64,000 nucleotides of DNA from contig NC_079209.1 in NCBI RefSeq assembly GCF_026745355.1, positions 19,838,987 through 19,902,986 of the forward strand. Reading direction: 5' to 3'. This document shows, one piece after another, positions 56,089-64,000 of the stretch (its first letter is position 1; every line of letters begins with the position of its first letter). Origin of the DNA: Beta vulgaris subsp. vulgaris (taxonomy: Eukaryota; Streptophyta; Magnoliopsida; Caryophyllales; Amaranthaceae). The position numbers and the translations under genes are program-made. The notes beneath the pieces are model-generated. The model was not told the DNA's origin and searched no databases. It saw only the letters and a program-made list of their open reading frames with translations.

Positions 56089-58900
56089 TGTAGACACCAA
56101 ATTTTGAACCCCTTTTTCGGATAAATAAAGATTTTAAAAAGAAATAAAATAATAAAAACTGTTATGCATCGTGGAGCGCTCCCTGTCAAATGCACGTTAA
56201 GTTTCGTAATGCGAGTTTCACTCTGTCATTTGGTTTTCCATTTTTTACATGTTCGTCACACAATCCTGGTTTAGAAATATAATTTTTCGAAAATCGGAGT
56301 CAACCACTACTACCACCACCAATTTTAATAAAATGATTTGTTTACGAATCATGTTCGTCTTTAATAGTCTGACGAATGTTCATTAATTATATCAAGTTAG
56401 TTTTGCGAAAATCTGAAAAACGAGTCGCAACTGGGCGCCGAAATTTTAATCGTCTTTCAAAACTGACGGGAATCAGTTTTCTTGATGGTTAAGTCAATGT
56501 TACTTATATAAAAAATAAGAATATATTCTTTATATATCCACTAATCACATCCTATATCCATTAGTTACAAAATAAATCATGAAAAGAAGTGAGAATAAGA
56601 ATCAAATCCCATGTGTAAGAGGGGAGAATCCAAATTTTTTATGGACAATTTGAATGTGTGCCAGGCACACGTTCATGCGCTAGATGCACGATTTTGTGCC
56701 TAGCACACAGCCATGCCCTGCGTCAGGCGCAGGCTCTTACGTTTGGCGCAACGTTCTGATCAACTTTTTTTGCATGTTTTTCGATGCAATTTTTTACGTA
56801 TTAGGGTGTTTAGGGAAAAATATTTTCTGAAAAATCTGATTTTGCCTTGTTTATGAGAAAATTCAAAAAGAATAAGAATATTTGTGTTTCCAAAGAGATG
56901 TGATGATGTCATTATGACGAGGTCATTAGAGCGATATTATTAGGGTGATTAAGAATGAGAAAAATCAGATTTTTTTGGGTCAAAAATCTGATTTTCTACC
57001 TCTTTGAAACCCTAATTCATCTCCCCCATTTCTCTATAAATACGTTTCTTCTTTTACTTCAAAATCAAGTTGAGCAAAAATCAATTTAATTTCATAAGTT
57101 TGCTCAATACTACTCTCATCTTCTCTACTCCCCTCCTCTAAAAATCACATTAAAAAAAAAAGTAAAGTTAGAAAAGTAATTAGTAAATAAAGAAGTTCAT
57201 CAAAGAAAACACAAAAAAGAGTTCAAGTAAGTAATTAAGTAAACTTAGAAATTCACTTAGAAATTAAGAATTTCACAAAAAAGAGGTAGAAGAAATTTGC
57301 AAAAAGAAAGTGCATCATTGAGCAAGCAAGGTAGAGTTGAAGGTTTTGTTATTTTTTTAATTAGCTGCTTTGAATACAAGAGTAGGAAAGCTACATTAGC
57401 TACAATAGTTGCAATAACTACAATAATAACATTAAAGCAATTAAGCTAGTCTATATTCTATTTAAGTTATTAATTATAATATTTAAAAGGCTTTATTTAT
57501 TTAAAAGGCTTTTATTAATTATAAAGGTTTTAAATAGGCTTTTATAATAGATTATGGGTTTTTAAAATAAATTATAGCCCAAATTATATATTGGGTCTAA
57601 GTTTACAAATTATAATTGAAGTAGTTAGTTTAGTAGTTGAAGATATTTCTTAAAAAAATCATAAAAGATTTACAACAAAATATAGAGATAAGACAAAAAA
57701 AGGAAAAAAGATTTACAAAAGATCCTTTTTTTTTTTAAAAAAAAAAGAAGGAAACAAGTTGCCAGCCTAATATGTCTCTCGGCAGCAATACTATGCAAAG
57801 TCTTTATATCTTTTTTTTTGTTTATCTTATTAATTATTTAACCTACTAGAATTACATTTGGTGGGATAATTATATCTTTTCCTAATCTTAGTTGGATAAT
57901 CGTAAATATTAGCTACATCTTAGCTAGATTAGTTTTTCTTTTTTCCTAAATTCATCTTTTAGTTTCCTAGTCCTATTCCGATTCTACCTATCCAACTAGC
58001 TAGTATAAATATGGTCTTCACACATCATATTCTTCACACCAAATTTGAGAAATAAATCTCTTTATTTTTTTTTTCAATTTAAACTCTCTCTTTCTCTTAG
58101 CCTACCCTTTCTCTTGAGGAATGATAAACCTCATTTTTGCTAGATGTTTGCAAACATCTAGCAGGCAATAAAAAATAATAAAAGGCTGAAAAGATGGTTA
58201 TATGGGTCTCATGGAATAGAAGAGGAATAAAACACTATTTATATTTCATGAACACTATTTGTTAGTTGCATGAACACTATTTTTAGTTATTCGAACACTA
58301 GTTTTAGTAGCATGAACACTATTTTTTAGCATTGGAATTTTCGAGACTACTTTTTGGTTTGACTGACACTTTGCAATTTTCGAAATAACTTTTTTGTTTG
58401 ACTGACAACTGTTTCTCATAAATATTGACAGTTTTACCCCTGTTAGATGTTTGCAAACATCTAGCAAAAAGAGGTTTATCATTCCTCCTTTCTCTTCCTC
58501 CTTAGTAATTATTAATTTTCAAAGTGCGAGTATGCATAGATCTTTAATAATTGTTTTTGCAAGCGTAGTATCCTGTTTTTAGGAAAATATTTTGGATTGA
58601 AATACATATTTTTAAAAAAGTATCCAAGGATGCGAAATTAAATATTTCAATGTTTAATTAAATAAAGTGTTTAATATTCCCCATATATATGTACTCAATA
58701 TTGTTACTGACACTCTTTTTGTTTGTGTTTATGGCTTTGTCCCTGTAATGATCCTATTTTGGCAAGCAGAATTTACAGTTTGATATGATGCATACTTCAT
58801 ATGGGGGAGCTAGTGATGAATCATAATTAGTCAAGGAGTTATTATTTTATTTTCTTTTTCCATTATTGTCATAGTTGTACAATAAAATTTATATTAATAA
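56089..58900 (+). repeat. Nested LTR sequence (right border unknown)
   Basis: TGTAGACACCAAATTTTGAACC at 56089 looks like the start of another Gypsy-type LTR. TATA-like motifs at about 57033 (CTATAAATACG) and 58002 (AGTATAAATATGG) suggest one or two LTR promoters. No coding region follows, so it may be a solo LTR or two. The right end is a guess. Confidence 0.35.
58116..58487. mobile_element. Mutator-like MITE with palindromic TIRs, 372 bp
   Basis: A perfect 9-bp target duplication CTTTCTCTT (58107-58115 and 58488-58496) flanks TIRs of about 46 bp beginning GAGGAATGATAAACCTC. Each TIR contains a palindrome around AGATGTTTGCAAACATCT. The interior has repeated ATGAACACTATTT-like units and no coding capacity. 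Confidence 0.9.
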
Positions 58901-59063
58901 AGAAAAGTTATTTAAGTTGTTTTCACTGCAATAATTTCAAGTTTAGTTAGCAGTTAATATTAAAGCCTTTAACGATATCACGTGACGGTAATACTCTCTA
59001 GTTTTTCAAGTATTTTATATTAAAATATATGCTTCCAAAAGAGAGAAATTTAGGAGTGTTACA

Positions 59064-60911
59064 AAGTGGTATCAGTTTTCAGGTTTTTTTTTTGAAAGAA
59101 AATAAATTAGTTGATAAGAGTATGGGTAGATCTAGGAAGGGCATATAAGCTCGAGTTTCGCATTCTTTTTGCATTTTTTTGACATTTTATATTATGTGAA
59201 AAAATACTTCTTTCTTTTTAAGCAAATACTTATATTTTCAAGTATAAATATTTTCTGATTTATATTTTGAAGAACGAAATAAGTATGTGTTTTTATTTTT
59301 CTGAGGAAAGTTATGGCTAAGGAAAGACTTGTTACATAAGTTGCTCGTTTGTGCCGCACCTCTCTATCTTGGGAACTCACTCGATTAATTATTCATACAA
59401 TATGAACCTAGTACTCAATAACTCTTTAGGTCATATACATATATATGTTTTTTCAAAAATATCAAACGAATTTTTTTTTAGGAATTTCAAATATATTTTT
59501 CAATTCATTTCAATTTATAGTTTAGGTTTTTATTTTTATTTTGACTATTATGTCAACATGCAATCCTTATTTTACTTATATATATATTTATTGGAATAAT
59601 AAAGCATTGTTTTTTATAATTACTCAGTGATTGTTGTTCTATTTCTAATATGATCATTTTGAATATATTTTAAGAAAGTGTGATTTATTGTCAAGTTAAT
59701 AAGAAAATATTTGCATTTTCATAAGCAAAAGAAAGAGTTTATTGTTTATTTTAAGAATTGAGTTATTATTCTGTATTTCATCACATGTTATTAAGAAGGT
59801 ACTTGAAAGTTGTGACAATACTATCTCTTCCGACATATTTTTTTGACATGAATATTTTCTATGAGATGAACTTGGTTATTTAGTGTCTTATATGACATGT
59901 ATGCATGTGATCCAATTCATGCAAAGTGATTTATATACACTTTGTAAAGCATCAATATGTTTATTTTGTTGATTTATAAGTGTTAGGAGAACTTATGAGT
60001 TCAAAGTAAGCCTAATTGACTATTTTTAAATTCATTAAAGGTGAAATTGGTCTAGTTTATTCCTTTGAAGGAAAGAAGTTTAGTAGTTATTTTTGTTAGT
60101 ATGAGTGAAGAAGACGATACATTATATTATGTGCTAAGAATTGTGAAATTAGTCATTTGAAGTTTTATGTAGTTGGATGATCTTTAATGTTTAGTGACAT
60201 GAGTCAGGAAGAGAAATTTCTTTTGCTTGAATGATAATGCATAATTGTTGTTTTGGCAATATGAAAGATGAGTGATTATAAGGATTGAGTATGTCACTTA
60301 TTGAAATAAATGAGTGACTCTAATAATAGAAGAAATATATTCTTTTGGAAAAAATTGGAAGCTTAATAAAAGAAAAAAAGGGAAGAAACTAGTCAATCAA
60401 GGTAATTGACTTTGGAAAGAATAGTCGTATTTTTATATTGTGGAGTTAAACATTGAGTTTATATCATGTGAAGGAGTTAATTTAATTGAAATAAAGATTG
60501 TATGAATTTTCAGGAAAAGATTGTTTATTTACTATCTTAAGTCCTAGTTGACTACTGTCTATTTTTGAGAGAATATTAATTATTGTACTTTAAGAAAATT
60601 TGAAGATTAATTTCGAGGAGTTTTACTTTTGAGAACCTAAGTAAGGAAGTCTATTTTTCTTCAAGTATATATTGTGTTAGTATATAAACTAACAAGTTTT
60701 GCTTGTGAATAATGACGAATTGATTTGATTCTGATTTGTAATAAACTAAGATCAATGGGTAATTTTTTTTATGTTATTTATTGTGAGACCTTCATGAGTA
60801 ATGTAAAGCTGATTAAATTTTGAGGAGAAAGCAAACATATTTTACAAACAAAAGGAAAAAAATATTTGAATATTGTATTTTCGAGTAAAGCTTATGAAAG
60901 ATTTTATAAAG
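59064..60911. other. Decayed retrotransposon interior or intergenic DNA
   Basis: Begins with a primer-binding-site-like TGGTATCAG. The following 1.8 kb is very AT-rich with stops in all frames; I recognise no gag or pol motif. Confidence 0.4.
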
Positions 60912-61274
60912 GGATTTTTTTGAACTACAATAATACAAACTTTTGTCCGTTCTCTCGCAATAATATAAACTTCTGATTATTTTTTAATAATACAAACTTT
61001 ACATCAAAATTCCTTCAGTTGGTCAAGTTGACTTGTAACCTGTAAAATAGGTTAAGAAAAAAAATACAAAATGATCTTTCTTCTTTCTCCCTCCTCCCCC
61101 GACCCCCACCCACCTGAACCACCTCAACTTTTTACCTCCTACAATAAGTTAACAACTGGCATTGCCCTACAGGAGGAATTTTGATCAAAAGTTTGTATTA
61201 TTAAAAAATAATCAAAAGTTTGTATTATTGCGAGAGAACGGGCAAAAGTTTATATTATTCTTGTTAAAAAATCC
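60912..61274. mobile_element. Mutator-like MITE, 363 bp
   Basis: The TIRs are about 105 bp and begin GGATTTTTT; both include CCGTTCTCTCGCAATAATA and AATAATACAAACTTT. Flanking nonamers TTTATAAAG and TTTATAAAA match at 8 of 9 bases. The interior is short and non-coding. Confidence 0.8.
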
Positions 61275-63045
61275 TTTATAAAATTATTTTGTTCTCACTT
61301 TATTATAGCATTTTCATAATATATTAGAATTTTACCTCAAGGCTTTTTTCCTTCTACTCCTACCTTTATTATCAATTTGTAATTCTTTATTATTTTAGAA
61401 TTTGGAAAATTTTCCTATTCAAGTTTTAGAAAATTTTCACTTTGTCATAAACTATACCCTTTCGCACTAATTCAAACAATTTCTTTATTATGTGGATCTA
61501 TTATTGAAGGCAATTATTTCTATTATTAATACCTTGAAATAGAGGTTATTTTTGTTAAAGCTTAAAAGTTATTTTTCAAAGTTTTATTATCTCTCTAGTG
61601 ATTTTATTATTGCATTTCCAACAATGATTTGTATATTGTTGTATTGCAAAGTTGGTAAATAATTTAAAGTTAAGTTTTAAGCCTTAGCGAGTTACGGGGC
61701 GTAACTCTTTTTCAGATGGGTAGAATGTGATAGTGTTTCACACTTTTAACTTAAAACTCTATTTTAACCCAACTTTTACTTATTTTATGAGTTATGAAAT
61801 AAAGTGATTAACTCAAGTTTCATAAAAGTAATTGTTTTCTTTTGTCACGAAAATTTAACTAAAAATCATGAGATTTTAAGTTTCTTTTAAAATGACACAT
61901 TTTATCATGTAAATAAAAATCAATAAAAATAATCATAAAAAAAAAATCAAAGAGGTTAATTAATCTTTAATTTTCACAAGTTTACAAATAAACATGAATT
62001 TCAAAGCCCATTCAAGGAGACGAAGATCAAGGAGCCTCATGGAGAAGATCAAGATTGAAGATTTTGTATATATCATAGATTTTGTACATTTTTTTGTAAT
62101 AATATATAATTTTTTTTAAATAGTTATAACACCACTCAATTAATGAAAAAACATGGAGAAGTTCATACATAATTTTCATAAATAATTCCACAATCCATTT
62201 TGAATAAAATGAGCAACCAATGTTATAATTATTGTATTGTATAATATGAGCACTATAACAGAGGTGGTGAATTATAGTGAGAGAATAAGCTAAACTTTTT
62301 GCGGAATTAAAAGTTAACTTGGGAACACACAATGAGAACACGAGGGATTTTAGCGATGGAAAACTTCCTAGGCCTAATAGGAAGAAACGACCTCAACTAC
62401 AAGGGATTTTGACTCAATAATTTCCACTATAATAAGCCAAACAACTCTATTTACAAACATATTACTTTTCTCTAAAGCCACAACTTAAGTTCCTAAACAT
62501 AAGCTCCCTACAACAGTGCCCACAACTGTCGTTCCTCTCGAACTTCCCTCGAAGATCCTTTCTCTTTCTCTTTCTCACGCTTCACTCAAAGCTTCTCACA
62601 CTTACAAGAGTTCACTCAAACCCTTACCCAAAAATCCAATTTGAAAGACAATGGAAGAGTGAAAACTCGAATAAAGTAAGTATGAATTCACTTCGGAACG
62701 ACACTGACTCTTAAGAAAACTAAGAATATTTAGCTAAGTCATACACAAAATAATCTAAGTTTTAGGCGCCTATTTAAAGATAACTTAGGCAAGACATAGA
62801 CTATCCACTACTTAATCCATTATCCCATGATGTCCATGACTTTAATTAATTAATTAGTTTATATTACATATTTCTTGGGAAGTAATTAACCCACTCACTC
62901 CACTACTTAACTTAAGAATAAGAAGCAATAAGTATTACGTGATTTTAAATATACTTGGGGAATAATGAACCAATTAAATTAATTAAGACTTGGTAAGTAA
63001 TTAACTAAGCCCACTAACCATTAACTACAAACGTGTAGTAGTAGT
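61275..63045. other. AT-rich region with a possible inverted Copia LTR fragment
   Basis: No gene is recognisable. The segment at about 62335-62420 (CTTCCTAGGCCTAATAGGAAG) resembles in inverted orientation part of the Copia LTR near 48100 (CCTATTGGGCCCGGCCTAGG), so a related LTR on the minus strand may lie at 62290-63000. The rest shows nothing specific. Confidence 0.35.
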
Positions 63046-63662
63046 TGTTATGACTGAATTTTTTGACAGGATGACATTGACGCAGTGACGCGACGACCCA
63101 GTGACACGATGTTGTCTGACATGATGACGAAGCGGTTACGATTGAAAGACGCAGCAGAGAACGCAAGGATGGAGCTAAGTGTAAAACAAGTAACGGTTTC
63201 CTAAATAAGGAAAGAGCATCATGAGGCATAAATTCAGCTATTAAAGAGCTTTGATCGAGACGTTGGACATAAATGGAGAAGATCTCCCATGATTGGAGCA
63301 CCGAATTTAATGTAATAATTAGTGAATTTATTTTTGTACTCATTGAAAAAAGCCAAGGGAAAAAAGAAGGTATATAAAAGAGAGTGAGAGGTCATTGACG
63401 AGTTTTTTACGCAACATTGTCGAAGCAAACACTAGAGAGAAAAACATTCTTGTGATAACGAAGTCACTCCCTAAGAGAGACAAAGAACTATAGTAGATTG
63501 GTGGATCTCCATCCACCCGCGGTTTTTACCCACCTTCATTGGGGTTTTCCGCTCCCCTTTGATCCCCTTTTTGCACTTTTTTGTCGTGTCATCTTTAACA
63601 TAATCTGGTTGAATCGTCCCAAACTTTAATTTCGTCGTGATTGATAAATTTTAGCATAAACA
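63046..63662 (+). repeat. 5' LTR of a Gypsy (Tat-like) retrotransposon
   Basis: It starts TGTTATGACTGAATTTTTTG and ends AAACA. Directly after it is TTTGGCACCCACCGTGGGGC, the primer-binding segment typical of Tat-lineage Gypsy elements (usually TTTGGCGCCCACCGTGG), here with one change. Length is about 617 bp. The element continues beyond the window. Confidence 0.72.
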
Positions 63663-63717
63663 ATTTGGCACCCACCGTGGGGCACAACCAGACCATCTAC
63701 TATTCAAAATCTACCAA

Positions 63718-64000
63718 ATGGGAGAAACACCTAACCACGAGGAAATGCAGAGACAATATGAGCAAATGAGGGCAGAAATGCTCAAAATGAAACAAGCCAA
63801 TGAGCGGCTAGCTACCGACTTTACGACATCGCAGGAGAGGATCCAGAAATTACAAGAAGAGTTGACATCGTCCAAAGCTTCGAAGGTTCGATGTCGTACT
63901 AATCTGAACGACATCCCTTTTATGGGGAATCTTTCTGAGTCAGATAATGAGGAGCCTGAAAACAACGAAGAGCCAGGAGGACGACGAGCCCTTGAACAAT
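63718..64000 (+). CDS. Gag start of a Gypsy retrotransposon (partial, runs off window)
   Basis: An open frame begins MGETPNHEEMQRQYEQMRAE 55 bases after the LTR and stays open to the window end. The visible 94 residues form a strong coiled-coil (MLKMKQANERLATDF, ERIQKLQEELTSSK) and then an acidic linker (SESDNEEPENNEEP). This is how many Tat-lineage gag proteins begin, before the retrotransposon-gag domain. Its lack of stops contrasts with the other retroelements here, so this copy may be young. Gag forms the particle in which element RNA is copied. Confidence 0.65.
   Translation, partial: MGETPNHEEMQRQYEQMRAEMLKMKQANERLATDFTTSQERIQKLQEELTSSKASKVRCRTNLNDIPFMGNLSESDNEEPENNEEPGGRRALEQ

Larger units (their letters stand above)
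53110..59063 (+). repeat. Putative Gypsy-type LTR, enlarged by nested insertions
   Basis: The left end TGTAATCCCCCGTAATTTTATG and the right end GGAGTGTTACA fit the TGT...ACA ends of chromovirus (Tekay-like) LTRs. The right end is followed by AAGTGGTATCAG (from 59064), a Met-tRNA-type primer-binding site. At almost 6 kb it is too long to be original. At least one other LTR starts inside at 56089 and a Mutator-like MITE sits at 58116-58487. Short frames, including the one at 55585-55767, show no known domain. Confidence 0.45.

Overview
This is nuclear DNA from a flowering plant, almost certainly a eudicot. The evidence is GT-AG introns in AT-rich sequence, two typical plant nuclear genes, and a dense, multiply nested load of plant transposable elements. 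The species cannot be fixed from sequence alone.

Only two intact host genes are visible, and they converge tail to tail. The first (13323-29141, + strand) is a complete eight-exon subtilisin-like serine protease gene of the SBT5.6 type. Its frame is unbroken over 780 codons although introns 3 and 4 have grown to 6.3 and 4.8 kb by transposon insertion. The second (30265-35017, - strand) is a six-exon gene of 261 codons for a plastid PPR-type protein resembling Arabidopsis At4g18975. The two make unrelated products; nothing suggests they work together.

Region by region. 1-4345: an old PIF/Harbinger element with broken transposase and ORF1. 4811-6962: a long-TIR element interrupted by a CACTA element. 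8391-12225: a Copia remnant on the minus strand, itself split by a CACTA and by a long-TIR element, followed by a clean Helitron (12364-12884). 13.3-29.1 kb: SBT5.6, with Stowaway, Tourist/PIF, hAT, TRIM and foldback elements in its introns. 30.2-35.0 kb: the PPR gene. 36043-39894: a PIF/Harbinger element with a TAA target duplication. 39976-46428: a long-TIR Mutator-like element with a 9-bp target duplication, into which a 5.3-kb CACTA (AAA target duplication) has inserted. That CACTA carries exon fragments of at least four unrelated host genes: a fibrillin/PAP, an LRR protein, a tesmin/TSO1-like CXC protein and a tRNA-dihydrouridine synthase. 47202-50103: a Copia 5' LTR and decayed gag. 50104-50172: a 69-bp mosaic of three pieces of the SBT5.6 gene. 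51.0-51.4 kb: a trihelix-factor gene fragment. 53.1-64 kb: decayed LTR retrotransposons with two Mutator-like MITEs, ending in the 5' LTR and gag start of a Gypsy element that runs off the window.

The least expected signals are three. The mosaic at 50104-50172 looks like template-switched repair DNA copied from SBT5.6 about 22.7 kb away. The multi-gene Pack-CACTA sits inside a Mutator-like element. Two diverged Harbinger transposases share a UGA at the same codon.
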